Positions 24,116 to 35,476 are shown, counted from the first letter of the stretch. The stretch is DNA of 64,000 nucleotides from Bryopsis sp. KO-2023 (GCA_030272585.1 BSYQ01000001.1:7564001-7628000); one strand, 5' to 3'. A program made the numbers and translations. Notes: generated from the letters alone by a model not told the origin.

Positions 24116-24673
24116 TATTAACTCTGTTGTTTTGTGTTCAAGTGTTTTCTTTTTGTGTGTTTCCATGCTTCTTACAGGTTGGGCCTCGCGCGGGTTGTGT
24201 TGTTTTCGCAGCGGAGACGTGGTGCCTGCAGCGTTCCTTGTTAACAAGAACGAGAACAACCGGAAACGAGTGCAAACACCGAAAAACAACGCCTTGGGTT
24301 TGGGTTTGGTGTTTTCCTGGTTCGCCTTGGTGGTTCGCCTTGGTGTTCGTTCTGCGTTCTTCACTGTTCTTCGTGTGGCGCCAACGTTGTCGCAACACGA
24401 GTACAAATATTCGAACGCACGCGAAGCAAGGCATCTTCATCTTATCTTTTCGCATGTCTTCCACGCACAGGCTATCTTTCGTCGGTTCGAGCGAACTGAA
24501 GTACACTTGTAAGCTGTTGGAAGCTGTTGAGGACGGCGGGCTGGCGAAGGTGGAAACATCTCCAGCACCTTAGTTGAACAGGACAGTGGTGATGCTTTTT
24601 CTTAAAAGAAGGGTCGCTAGTTTGATTGAAATGAATCAAACAACAGGCTGCTTGGTGGGTGGGTGTACTGCAC

Positions 24674-24684
24674 CCAGGCACCCA
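24674..24684. repeat. Target-site duplication, left (11 bp)
   Basis: CCAGGCACCCA abuts the left inverted repeat and is repeated exactly and in the same orientation at the right end. Confidence 0.85.
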
Positions 24685-24720
24685 CACTAGTGAAAAAACG
24701 CCGATTTTACAAGCTTGTAA
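24685..24720 (+). repeat. Left terminal inverted repeat
   Basis: Starts CACTAGTGAAAAAACGCCG and runs into the first TTACAAGCTTGTAA palindrome. It matches the reverse complement of 28388-28423 except at two bases. Confidence 0.88.
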
Positions 24721-25193
24721 AAGTGACTTTACAAGCTTGTAATCCACTTTACAAGCTTGTAACATCAGCACTAAGCCAAAATTTTGCGTCGCGGAGAGCT
24801 GTCTGTGGTTCCACCTTGTAATCTCAGTTTACAAGCTTGTAATCTCAGTTTACAACCCTGTAATCCCATTCTAGAAGGTCGTACACCTGCGAATCTCCAT
24901 CTTTCGAATTTCCTTGCCTCCCATCCTGTGCGACCAGCCATCGTTCAACGGCCTGCTCCCATCCGCGACTGCACGAGGTCGAGTGTGAGATTCGGGAGGA
25001 CCGGTCGCGTATTCCCAGCAAAGCAGGTATTTGAAGAGCTTCCTTTGGCTGAAAGAAAAGTCGGAGACGAGTGCGCCGGCGCGCAGGGAACGAGGTACAG
25101 AGAGTGGGAAGGTGAGTACCCCAGCAGGGGCGTTCGTTTCTGGATTGCTCGATGGAGGGCACCAAGAAGGGTGGTATCTTTCTGTTGGGTAAG

Positions 25194-26811
25194 GTCACGG
25201 CGGCGATATTCATTATCCAGTTCAAGGTCAAGATCAAGATCAAGATCCCCCGTGAGGTGAGTGTTTCGCTACAGCCAGCGAACTGCGTGTTTTGTTGCTG
25301 CTTTTTTTTTCTTGGAGGGGAAAAAAGAAATTGAACAGGTGGCGACAGTGGAGGTGGTCGATTTTCTATATATATATATGCAGTTTCTGTCAGAAGAAAA
25401 TTAGGGGAAGGTAATTCTAGCCCACTACAAAAACAGATGAGCTCTGTTCTTTCTCTTTTTTTTTCTTTTTCCTAACATAGATCCCTGTTTAAACCGGGAA
25501 GTCATCGTCTTTTTATTTGGTGTGCTTGATTGCAGGAGTGGTGGCTTATTTGATGTCTACCTGCTCAGTGGCACTGGAGGCATCCAATGACACATTGCTT
25601 CGTATCGTACTTACGCTTGTATATGATGAATGGGGAAAGGTGCGCAGAAAAAAGAAGTTGAAAACGCATCGCCAAAATAATCAATAACGAAAATTTGGGG
25701 TGCTTACAGCCTCCTCCCACACGCATCACCCTTGGGTCTATTTTTGGGGCTTTTTTTCCCTTTCAAGCACACTTTTTATTTCCCTGTTGGAAGGTTTAGT
25801 TGACAGCAGGATGTAGGTGGCTCTGAAATTCCGCAAGTGGTGGCGTGGGTTTTGGTTTTGTTGTTCCAGGTCAGCTCTCCATGCTGCAAGTTCCTATATC
25901 CTTTGAGCAGGCAAATGAGCTCCTCAAGCAAGGGAAATGGGCAAGAGAATCATCCACTGGGGAAAATCATTGAACTCATCACAAAGCAGAGGAGTAGAAA
26001 TCTACGCAAGGCAAATGAGAAAAGCAGCCAGGAGGGAGTGGCAGCTGCCAGGCAGCTGGCATCAGCTCTGGATATTGCAGGTGGGGTCCCTGTCTGTAAA
26101 CACGTTTTTATTGGGTTCAACAGAACTTGAGCCTTTGTGCTGGTCCCCTGTTCGAATCATCACCTTTTTTTTCTTCCTTTGCCTGTACAGGGCCCCTGAG
26201 AGTTCACCAGTTGTTGATTGGCCCTCCTATCAGACTCTCAACATTCTGCACCTCCATCATTCGATGCTTTGCGTTCGACCCGACATCTGCTCCCTTATTG
26301 TTGAAGAGCTCAGCAGAACCTGGGCCACACTTGAAAACCCCCCATCGATCAATTGCGACCGGGGATGCATCGCCCACAGTGGTTCAAGGAGCATCTGCAA
26401 TCTCGGTCCTATTCTCGTTCGAGATCTGTGTCCAGGAGCAGGTAGTGCCATTGCAATGAAAGCAGTCTGGTCAAGAAGAAAATAGAATGAACATTAAATA
26501 AAGTGAAACGAATGAAGCCAAAAAAAGAATCCTCTGATGTAAACGGAGAATGTACGTGCTGAAATCTGTGCTGAAATGTACGTTAACTTCTGATCTGAGT
26601 GAGTGTTAGCGGGCTTTTTTCCAGGTCATCATCCCACAATGATTGCAGTGGATGTTTTCTCTTTTTTCTTTCTGTTCTATGTTTTATTGGGGTTTTCTTT
26701 ACTTTTTTTTACTTTTTTTTTTCGGGGTGGTGGGGAACAAGGTACCGAAGGAGATGGAGGGTTAGATCTCCGTCCAGATATCGAAGATCACGTTCCAGAT
26801 CCAGGTCCTGA
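25194..26811 (+). pseudogene. Split RS-domain coding segment inside the transposon
   Basis: Two RS-rich stretches look like exons of one gene. The first, 25194-25256, encodes RSRRRYSLSSSRSRSRSRSP and ends in a GTGAGT donor. The second, 26742-26811, encodes YRRRWRVRSPSRYRRSRSRS and ends in TGA. Joined directly, 25256 to 26742 keeps frame, with AG plus G making Arg. RS repeats are the tail of SR splicing factors. No RRM is visible, so this looks like the 3' end of an SR-type gene carried by the element. Other coding-like pieces lie between, including an open helical stretch at about 25920-26090 and another at about 25537-25640, but I cannot join them reliably. Whether this is expressed, degenerate or a captured fragment is not decidable from sequence. 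Confidence 0.5.
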
Positions 26812-28387
26812 TGCAGGGGACGGTCATACTCCGATGACAGACGCAAAGGACGAGACCGACGCTGGCGAACCAATTAAATCCCGCTTTAAAAATAGTTAAA
26901 TAAATTTAAAATGAGTAAAATCATTATATATATCGTTTTTGAATAAGTAAAGAAATCAAGAATAAAAGTGCTTCGTAGGTGTCTGGGATGGGCAATCTGG
27001 CTTGAAGTTCTGGCTTGAATTCGCAAACCAGGAGACTTTTTAAGGAGTCCCTGAAAGAGGTCGTTGCCCTGCAACATGAGCATTTTGAATTACATAATGA
27101 GGACCAGGGATCAAACCTTCCACGTGCACAAGAGGGGCTTCTCCTCGTTCTCTCTCACTTCTGATAGCTTTGCTTCTGGTTCTGGGTGCAAAGTTTACCC
27201 CCCCTCCCAAAAAAACAAATAAAATCCTTTAGGGCATGCATCTGGCTCAATTTTTGGCTGGTATGTTGTTCAGAAGATATACTTTTTTTCCTGCCGGTAT
27301 ATATATATGATGAGTCTTCTAGGATGCCCAATTGAGCTGACGATTTTTTGCTGGTACTCATTGTCCTTTTTTGCATTGATGTGGTGAAATCAGGTGATGC
27401 AGGAAAGAGAGGAGATATTGAAGCAAAGGATATACTTGTTTCTTTGATAGTTGTGATGAAGGGCTGATGTTTGGCCACTCATTCGCTGATTGGTATATGC
27501 TTTGCGATACATTCAGTCTAGGAAGAGTCGATTAGCTGGTTGATGGACAGGGCAGCAAATTCCTCCTGCAGCCTGACTTGGGGGCTGAATGGAAATGAGC
27601 TGCGATCCTGTTTGAAGAGCTGAGATGGGGGTGATAACCCTGAACCTGTGGTGTCTTGATATGCATGACATGAACAGGACAGGGAAAAGCCTAGCTTCTG
27701 CCAATTTGTGCCTAGAACCAGAATTGGAGTCTTGTGTGATGGGTGGAAAAAACTCAATTGAGGTGGTTTAGGGGTGTTTTTGCTTTCTTTTGCTGGTTGT
27801 GAGGATAAACTTCCAGAAAGCAAGAATGTGCAGAAGGTGGATCCCAAGTTCGATTCTTGGGCACATCAAGCTGTTGAAAGGGATTTGCGTCTTTGTTGTA
27901 ATTTATCATTGTAATTAGAGAAATTGAAATCATGATGATATCCTGTCCATTACTTCATAATCATTAAAATATTGCAATGATTGTAATTTATGATAATGAT
28001 AATCACCCATGTGGTGGAGAATGGAATCATCTATAGACAATCATCAATTAAAATTTACAATCAATCGTACCACGACAAGAATCACAGCCGAGCGTGTGCT
28101 TGGGCTTGTGTGATGACACATCAATGACAGAGCTTGTAAAGTGCTTGTAACAGCTTGTAAGAGCTTGTAACCGCGTGGTTCGGGAAAAGCTTGTAACAGC
28201 TTGTAACAGCGTGTAACAGCTTGTAAATTCCCACTTTACAAGCATGGAGCTGTTCCACTTTACAAGCTTTTTGCTTGTAACAGCTTGTAACAGCTTGTAA
28301 TCTCCACTTTACAAGCTTGTAAACGATGGGGAGAGTGTCAAGTCTTTACAAGCTTGTAATCCACTTTACAAGCACTTTACAAGGTGT

Positions 28388-28423
28388 TTACAAGCTTGTA
28401 AAAGCGGCATTTTTTCACTAGTG
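28388..28423 (-). repeat. Right terminal inverted repeat
   Basis: Reads CACTAGTGAAAAAATGCCG on the minus strand, then the TTACAAGCTTGTAA palindrome. It mirrors the left end. Confidence 0.88.
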
Positions 28424-28434
28424 CCAGGCACCCA
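28424..28434. repeat. Target-site duplication, right (11 bp)
   Basis: CCAGGCACCCA, identical to 24674-24684 and directly adjacent to the right inverted repeat. Confidence 0.85.
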
Positions 28435-29224
28435 GGGATGCACTCTTTTCGTGCGGGGGCAGACAAACCAAGGTCAAAACCTCTGTCGAAAGGGTTTCCT
28501 CGTGTATACTTGTCAAATATTGAAGTCTACATATCCAATATATATTCAGAATATGACAGGTGTAATGCCTTCCTGGGATACATCATCGACTGACATCACG
28601 TGGATGGTATGCTTTGGCTCAGGGGATTTTGTGATGGGGCCAAGGCAACAAAGTGAGAAATCCTGAACACATTCCTTCATCTGTTCCGCTTGGAGCAAAC
28701 AAAATCACACATTTCAAGAATGTTCCAGCCAGCAGGTGAAGAATAAATAATACAGACAAGGCAATCATTGACAACCTCCCATATGAATGACCATCCAACC
28801 CTCTCATAAACAGATTTTATGCCATCCTCTGATAGTGGCAGATGCTGCTGTTCTGACAGTTTTCTAGAGGTCACACCCCATTTCTTTTCCAAGAACAGAA
28901 AAATGTATTTGTGCTGTTTGTGATATTTATTGCTTGCATTTGTTGGTCTACACAGGAGGATGTTGTCCCTGCAATGCTCTTTCAAAAAGCTTGAAAAAGA
29001 ACCAAAAAAACCCGTTCCAATGCAGACAAGCTGATTTCTTGTTGGGTTGATGAAGGGTAGATTCGGATGATGCAGGTCTAACGCGCGATCGCATCACCAG
29101 ATCCCTTCCGTCTGACCAGAATCCTGGTCTATTGCGAGCTCGGTTTTGCTGTCGTCGCGTTTCCACCGCCTTCGGTTACACTCCGTTTTTCTTCGCGTTT
29201 TGAACTCGCCGACCCCGACGAGAC
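28435..29224. other. Gap upstream of ferredoxin
   Basis: No coding signal. The last 150 bp turn GC-richer and probably hold the ferredoxin promoter and 5' UTR. Confidence 0.5.
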
Positions 29225-29815
29225 ATGGCAGGTCGCACCGCCTTCTCGAAATCCTTGTCCGGATTCCCTGCTGCCCCTCGAGCAGCGAGGCCGTCCTCCA
29301 AAAGCAAGGTCACGAACAAGAATCGTTCTCGCGCGACTTTCAGAGTGACAGCTTCCAACGACGTCGACATGTGTCGCAACCAAGTGAACTCCCCCAAAGA
29401 CTTCCAAGGGTCAGGAAAAACGTATACCGTCACGTTCCTCGGGCTGGAAGGTCAACACACATCGTGCGAAGTGCCCGACGACGAGTACATTCTCGACGTA
29501 GCTGACGCGAATGGAATAGAGTTGCCCTCCACTTGCCGAGGGGGGATTTGCGGAGCTTGCGTCGGCAGGGTGGTCGAAGGGGAGGTGGACATGAGCGACA
29601 TTGACGATTTGTCGTTCACTGTTAGCGAGGATGAACAAGCTGATGGGATGGCGCTCCTGTGCATGTCCCGCCCGAAAAGCGACGTAAAAATAGAAACTCA
29701 GTGCGACTGGGGATATTCGCTGGGGGTAGGGGAATGGCAAGGAGCCACTGGTCGATTCTCTGCCACCCCTGAACCTTTGATGGGAGACAAGGAAAACTGG
29801 ACAAAGTCTGAATAG
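29225..29815 (+). CDS. Plant-type 2Fe-2S ferredoxin, plastid-targeted, C-terminally extended
   Basis: Single exon, 196 residues. The first 45 or so residues are rich in Ala, Ser, Arg and Lys (MAGRTAFSKSLSGFPAAPRA) and fit a plastid transit peptide. The ferredoxin fold runs from about residue 66 to 155. Cluster ligands are C104, C109 and C112 (CRGGICGAC) and C146 (LLCMSRP), so the pattern is C-X4-C-X2-C-X33-C. Photosynthetic ferredoxins usually have 29 residues before the last Cys, so the loop is longer by about four (SDIDDLSFTVSEDEQADG). About 45 residues follow the core, with aromatic content (DWGYSLGVGEW). Plant FdC proteins also carry C-terminal extensions, so this may be an FdC-like variant for a specialised electron donor role rather than the main photosynthetic ferredoxin. 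The gene is intronless. Confidence 0.9.
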   Translation: MAGRTAFSKSLSGFPAAPRAARPSSKSKVTNKNRSRATFRVTASNDVDMCRNQVNSPKDFQGSGKTYTVTFLGLEGQHTSCEVPDDEYILDVADANGIELPSTCRGGICGACVGRVVEGEVDMSDIDDLSFTVSEDEQADGMALLCMSRPKSDVKIETQCDWGYSLGVGEWQGATGRFSATPEPLMGDKENWTKSE

Positions 29816-30160
29816 GGTCACACTTCCATTGAGTGAGAGGATATATCAATTTTTGAGCTGGTTGCTCCAATCATCCAGTCTGTTGCCCCGGATATCTGGG
29901 AAACTCGTTCTCCTTCGTTTTCAAGATGGGAGGAAAATCTGGGTTTTTGGATGGGGGCACGCTTTGCACATTTCTGACCACATCTTTGTGTGGTCTTTGT
30001 AACAAAAATCTCGTTGGGAAACTTCCTGTTTCTCATTTGTACGCAGTTTTGGAAGGAAAAGGTGGGGTGGGGTGCTTTAATGTTACAACGGACAGTCCCT
30101 GAAGCCACGAATGTTGCCCAATCGGCAATGATTCCAGTCCCCCTCTCCCTCCCTAGTACT

Positions 30161-31161
30161 TTATGACTGATTTGGTGACCGGGAGGTGATGCCTGTGGAA
30201 ACAGGTAAGCGAACCTTTTGATGTCTAGCTCCACAAATGTTGTAGAACATGGCATCGATGCCGCCTGTGATGCCCCTCATGCAATCCCGGCACTTGGGTG
30301 TCTCCAGCTGACACTTCGATGTTTGCAGCTGCCTTTTCGTAGGGATGATGGCAGTCATTGTTGCTTTTTCCAGCCCCTGTGTATCTGCAGTCATGGTTGC
30401 TTTTTCCAGCCCTTGTGTGTCGGCAGCATGTGTAGTCATTGTTGCTTTTTCCAGCACTTGATTGTCTGCACCATCTGCAGTCCCTGATTCCCTGGAAACA
30501 GGAGGTGGGATGGGGGACTCAGTTGGGGTTGGAACCAACACTGGAGGATTGCCTTCTTCCACCTCTGGCTGGGCTTCCTCCACGCTTTGCACTAGCGGGG
30601 CGATTTCACTGTCTTGGACGGCACATGCTTCGGTGCATTGTTCTGGTGTCTGTGATTGGGCGATGTCTGTGTCAGTGTCCAACCTCGTTGACTGTGTTTC
30701 TTCGGGTGGTGCCTGTGTAGCGGTGTCGTTCACTGGCGCCGATTCGGCATCGATTTCTGGTTGGGACTCCTTCTGTGGAACGCCTTCTTTTGCGTTCTTT
30801 TTCTTGATGCTGAGCATGGCCCTTATCCTCTTGGATTTAAAGGATATCCTCTCTTTCAAACTCTTCGCCCTGGGAAAAAAGTTGCCCAACAATTCAGAGA
30901 ACCGCACCGACCATCATTCGCTGGACGGCGATATTCTGGCGCACGCATTCGACAGCCAATCCGTCGTGATAAAAATCTCACCCCTCCATTTTGCAGCAGG
31001 AACCCGATTGTAGTGGCAGTGGTGGTTTGGAGCAGAGGTCCCTTTTTGTGCGTTTCCTTGCCTTCCCAGAGTCGCCTGGGAAGAATCCGATTTCTTGGAT
31101 TTTTTTTGGATTGCTATGTGCACCCCCCAAGACGAGCCTTGGGATCGCCTTTGGGCGGCAT
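30161..31161 (-). CDS. Uncertain gene with Thr/Glu-rich repeat protein
   Basis: A long minus-strand frame ends with a stop at 30161. It is probably entered through a TTTTTTCCCAG acceptor just before AKSLKERISFKSKRIRAML. The protein starts basic and helical, then becomes rich in Glu, Thr, Pro and Gln, and carries three short repeats of the form TQGLEKATMT near the 3' end. An upstream exon with an in-phase GTGAGA donor (SGKARKRTKRDL to CCKMEG) lies at about 30982-31045. A candidate start (MPPKGDPKARLG) lies at 31161, but its junction phase does not match cleanly. Another reading of the same exons gives a short protein ending GGGEEFEREDIL. No family is recognised. The repeats and biased composition support coding, but the model is tentative. 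Confidence 0.4.
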
Positions 31162-31189
31162 GACCCAGAACGTCGCGTGCGCGCATCAT

Positions 31190-31888
31190 TTTGAATCGAA
31201 TGGGACCGATCCGTTGCTTTTATTTTCCAAGGAAGAAAAAACCTGCCGCCACTCAAAAAGCAACAAAGACGTCACCCAGTGTTGACGTCTCTTCTCAATT
31301 TCGAATGACATCTCAGTTCCAAGACTCTGTGGTGAAAGAAAAGGATCCGGTCAAAGTTAATATCAAAAAAAAAATCCACAAAAGAATCGAAAACCGCTGT
31401 ATCGCACCCCTCAACATCCATTCTTTTTAATACAACTTTTCACACTCTCGATCTTCCCCCTAATGAAAACAGAATCCTGGGACTGAAAAAACAAACTCCT
31501 TTAATGGTTGATCGAAACCGCAGCCCCGTTAAATCCCAGATGTTACAAATCATAGAAACCCGCCCGATCCCAAGTTCCATATGAAGCCTTATTCAGAGGT
31601 TGCCCCCCCTACCACTTCCTGATATTATGCAACCCCCATAACAAAAAAAAAAAATCTTCCTTAAAAGCCCCCCCTTTATATCCTTTATATGGTAGCAAAA
31701 GTTGGCTTTTTCTTCCATTTTTTTTCCCCTCATCACCAGATTCCTCCCCTCACTGCGCTTATCTATAGACCACACACGCAATACAGTAAACAAAAATAAA
31801 GAATGACACCTTCTTCTTTCTCTATCCTACCTACCAACACCATCCCTCCCCTGCACCGTTAAGCTAATCCTATGCCCCCATCATCCAC
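31190..31888. other. Non-coding gap
   Basis: AT-rich DNA with A and T runs between the uncertain gene's 5' side and the MscS gene's 3' end. Nothing coding is supported. Confidence 0.5.
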
Positions 31889-34800
31889 TTAATCCCCCAT
31901 TTCGTCATCCTTTTTACTTTTCCCAGTAGCAGTTCTCTCTAGAATATCTCGTACTTTCACTTCGCCAGGCGAACCTTCCTCAGAGAATTCCCATTGCTTC
32001 CCCTGACCATGCGAAAGCAAAGGTCCTCCAGAAAGCGATTGTTCCCCATCTCCGTGTCCCCCCGATGTGTCATTCTTTACAATTCCCCGTTTCTTTTCCA
32101 GCTCCGGCTGGCTGTAGGAGAGTATATCTCCCTGGGGAAAGGCGCTCTCCCCATCCTTCGGCTTGGAAGGCTTGTCTTCCCTGAAGGAAGAAGAAGCTTC
32201 CGTGCAGCTTCCCATCTCCTTCTCCTGGGCATGCGAAAGTGATGTCCCTTCGTAGTGAGGATGAGCTCCATAATCATGTTTCGGTCCACCTTCCCCCCTC
32301 TTCTCTACCTCCTCCTGGCTGTGGGAAGGGGATGCCCTTGCAGAGTGGAAACTGTGTCCAGATTCCTGTCGACCCTGTGCATGCGAATGAGATGAGTGTC
32401 CGTTTGTGGATGATGGTTGTTCAGGCGTCCATGGGTTACGCAGGAAATCAGGATCACGGCCAGAAGGTGGAGAAACCAATGAAGGATGCTCACGAAAGTT
32501 CAGTGGCTGTCCCATTGGCACTTGAGATTGCTCCGACCTTGAACTCCAATCGCTGGCATCTGGCCAACTGTGAACACCAAAACACTGGGATGCTTAATCT
32601 TCCTCGTGGACATGCATTTCAGGGAAGCTTCTACCCCCTTTCGTGCGAATGAAATGATACGCTGAGTGAGGGAAACACCCCGCCAATCAAAAGCACCAAG
32701 TAAATATTTGGACCACCACGACAAAACTTGCAGAGTTGCATAATGAACGTACAGATAGGATGGGCTACCTCAGGTCGTCGATATTTGTTCCTGGCATGTT
32801 GTCCCACAAATGGCCGTCTTCCAGCCCCAGCATTTCTCTTCCAGGCGGATCCATCACAACGAACTCGTTCGTAATGAAAGATTTGTTCGGGATGAAAAGT
32901 CGATAAGATCCCTTCCTGAGGGTGGTGTACCTGAAACGGCACCCCATTTCATTTTATCAGCGATCGATCGCACCAAATCCTGGTCGCCTTGCCGAGGCAG
33001 GATGTTCTTGCAGTGAAAGCGTCTGTGAGGGGTGAATCAAGCCACCAGATGTGGGCTTGTATGAATGGTGCATGGATTGCTGGATGCATTTTGCTATTCA
33101 ACTGTGGAGCGCAGTGATACGTGTCAAACAGTTTACCTCAGATCAACCTTTTCGCAGCGACCCTGGAACCAGTTCCCTCCGTCGCTGCCAGGAGCTGTGG
33201 ATTGCACCGAAACCTTGTCCCCCATCCGGAATGGTTGCACCAGGAACAAGAAGATACCTTTCCAAAACATGAAGGCCACAAATAAGTACATGTCTTTGTG
33301 GAACCCCCCCCCCCCCTCCTCTCCCCTCCCCTCCCCTCCCTTTTTGGCTGAAAGCATGTCACGAAAAAGACTCTCTCTCAACAAACGTTCCCTTTTTTTC
33401 TGATGATAGCTGGTGATCCAGACAAAGTCAGGGTGAATGCAAGTGTCCTCCCCCCACCTGCCAGGAAGTTATGAGATAGGTCCTTGGCAGCCAGAGCAAA
33501 ACATATCCCTGCCGGCAGGAACAGCCCCGAGACGTTCACCCCAGACATGCTCAGAATGACGACACCAGCAATAAGAATCGCTGTGCACTCCGTGCATGTG
33601 ATGAGGGTCGTTGCAAAGCCAGAATCCAAGGTACCCTGCATAATGGATCCAAAACACATCCCAAATGAACTTTTGATATGGACAAATTATTATTAGTAGT
33701 AGTATTTGCCTTTTGGGGGACATTTGACTGACCTGGAGGCATGAGTTTTTTCTACACGAGGTTTCTGCATTAATCAAAGAACAATCCAGAAAGAAAAAGC
33801 TATCACCTGTCTCCTCAGGTAAAGGATGGTCTTCTGAACCAATGAATTAGCAAACCATGTTATCCACAGAAGGATTACGATGAGGTAGATCCTGGGGAAA
33901 ATGAAATTGGCATTGACCCAGATGGTTCTCATCAGCATGCCGGCTCCCAACAGAAGTGGAGGCAACATGGGCAATGTCAGCTGATAAACAACAGGAAAAA
34001 TAAAAAAAAACGACAGGTCAGGAAAAGAGAAGCAACAAATGCTCGATCCAGCCCAACACTAGTCCTCCAAAACAAATTTCTTGGAGGAAATCATCCACAA
34101 AACCATATTGTTGCTGCCTTCTTTTTGTAATAGAGGGTTTTTTGGACTCATAGAGGCAAAATGAAATAACAAGGAATGATTTGTTGGGACTACATGGAAA
34201 AAAAGGAGCATGCATATGACAGCAATATTAATATTAATACTAATCTCCCCTAATTTCTGATAGATAAATCCAGACTGGCATGGCATATTAACCGGACCTG
34301 CCCTGCAAAGAAGCCGAACTGTGTGAATGCGAGCGCCCATACAGCAGGCAATCGTGCAAAGAACATGGTCAGCCGGCCGATTTTCATGAAGGGCTGTTCC
34401 CAAAACCAGAATATGCGAGCAAGCCAACCCTGCATGCCACACTTCCAGGTTGAAAAAACAACAACACCACAGAAAGCAACATACACATGGATGCATTGCT
34501 CCAGCGAATTTTCACATCCGTTTCTTCTTTTTTTAAGAATATGGACACAATGAATCAATATCCTAACAACTGGATGGTTGCTCATTTTTTTCTTTTCATT
34601 TTTTTTGTTATATAGTGTTTTTTTATATAGTGTTTTTTCTCAACACTGCCTTTTGTTTTATGTTCGGGGGAAAGTAATACTCGAAAGGAACAAAAAAACC
34701 CCTCAGAAGCGCAGTTGCTCACCTCTGGCAGATCATCCACACTTCGTTTAAAACTCTCTACGTTTTTGTCTCCAACGACGTTCCTTACGGTCTTTTTCAG

Positions 34801-35476
34801 CCTGACCGGCACAAATCCAGTAACGCAAAACAGTTATTCGATGCTTCTCTCACAGAATTTCAGTCAATTGTTTTTTCACAATCGTGCTATCTCAAAATTT
34901 TGTCAGTCATATGGATTTTGGATGGATGAGTGACACACACATTCTTTATCCATGACACGATTTCGTTTCGTGGATGCTACGGAACAATGGATCTGTGCCT
35001 GGACCATCGCTTAGACCATATTCTGTTCACGGCCTCCAATTTTTGCAACCAAAAAAAAATTCTCACCGTTTGCTTGCAGACTTTGCCATTTTCTTCCCTG
35101 CTCTCCCGCTCTCATCAAAAGCAACCCGACAAGACCCCTCCAATCCGCTCAGGCATGCATCTGCTAGATCAGGACTGGCTTGCCTGTCCCTTAGAGCTCC
35201 GGACCCAAGCACGCATTCATCATAATCGTCCACGTCAAAGGCATCAGGATCGTCATGAAAATAGTCATCAGAGTCGACAGCCTTCAGCCCACCCCGGAAA
35301 AGCCTCCGGGGAAATTGCATGGTCCTACGGGAGGATTTCCAAACGCCAGTGGAGGCCCATCGAAGGCGACCATGCGATTGCACACCCAAAGTCTTGGCTA
35401 TTGGGATGTTGGGCGATCTCGAATGTAGAGGATGGGGCGTTTGCATCTTTGCCTGATTGCGCATGAATTCACACAT
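31889..35476 (-). CDS. Mechanosensitive ion channel of the MscS family
   Basis: Well-supported exons are 35067-35476, 34723-34801, 34298-34429, 33807-33980, 33458-33635, 33137-33257 and 32769-32930. All junctions are phase-consistent. The N terminus is acidic (DSDDYFHDDPDAFDVDDYDE). TM segments follow, then the pore helix and conserved MscS core GVNVSGLFLPAGICFALAAK and DLSHNFLAGG, and the beta domain (VQPFRMGDKV, RLFIPNKSFITNEFVV). Such channels open under membrane tension and release ions during osmotic shock. Downstream of 32769 the frame is unclear: a strand-like FVVVVQIF is in one frame and a helix TQRIISFARKGVEASL is in another. The final exon, ending at 31889, encodes a hydrophilic tail of about 200 residues with degenerate repeats around SHAQEK or SYSQPELEKKRG. 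The start Met at 35476 is the first plausible one. Met at 35464 is an alternative. Confidence 0.82.

Larger units (their letters stand above)
23209..24684. other. Repeat-rich intergenic region
   Basis: Lies after LETM1 and before the transposon. It holds a (AAC)n tract at about 23698-23720, the second copy of the dispersed repeat at 23750-23790 on the minus strand, a possible tRNA-derived segment and two strong hairpins. Open frames at 24127-24573 overlap on both strands without motifs, and I do not call them genes. Confidence 0.5.
24685..28423. mobile_element. MULE-like non-autonomous DNA transposon (3,739 bp)
   Basis: The ends are inverted repeats of at least 36 bp starting CACTAGTGAAAAAA, differing at two positions. 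Both ends are immediately flanked by the direct repeat CCAGGCACCCA. The subterminal regions carry multiple copies of the palindrome TTACAAGCTTGTAA. Perfect copies lie at 24707, 24729, 24749 and 24829 on the left and at 28309, 28346 and 28388 on the right, plus many half sites from 28126. The outermost palindrome is 22 bp inside each end, so the layout is symmetric and these are likely transposase-binding sites. No transposase-like frame is visible. Mutator-like elements make 9-11 bp duplications, so the 11-bp duplication points there. The CACTA-type end would normally give 3 bp. Coding-like RS exons inside suggest a gene-capturing (Pack-MULE-like) element. Confidence 0.8.

Noticed and set aside
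24784-25260. Long plus-strand frame inside the transposon starting MRRGELS
   Set aside because: It runs through the palindromic repeats and changes character before the RS region. Only the RS exon near 25194-25256 is supported.
27844-27860. tRNA T-arm (CCAAG-TTCGATT-CTTGG)
   Set aside because: No acceptor, D or anticodon stem fits around it. It is an isolated hairpin with a B-box-like loop inside the transposon.
24685-28423. CACTA/EnSpm transposon assignment
   Set aside because: The end sequence fits, but the flanking direct repeat is 11 bp rather than 3 bp, and no TNP-like frame exists. MULE-like is the better current call.
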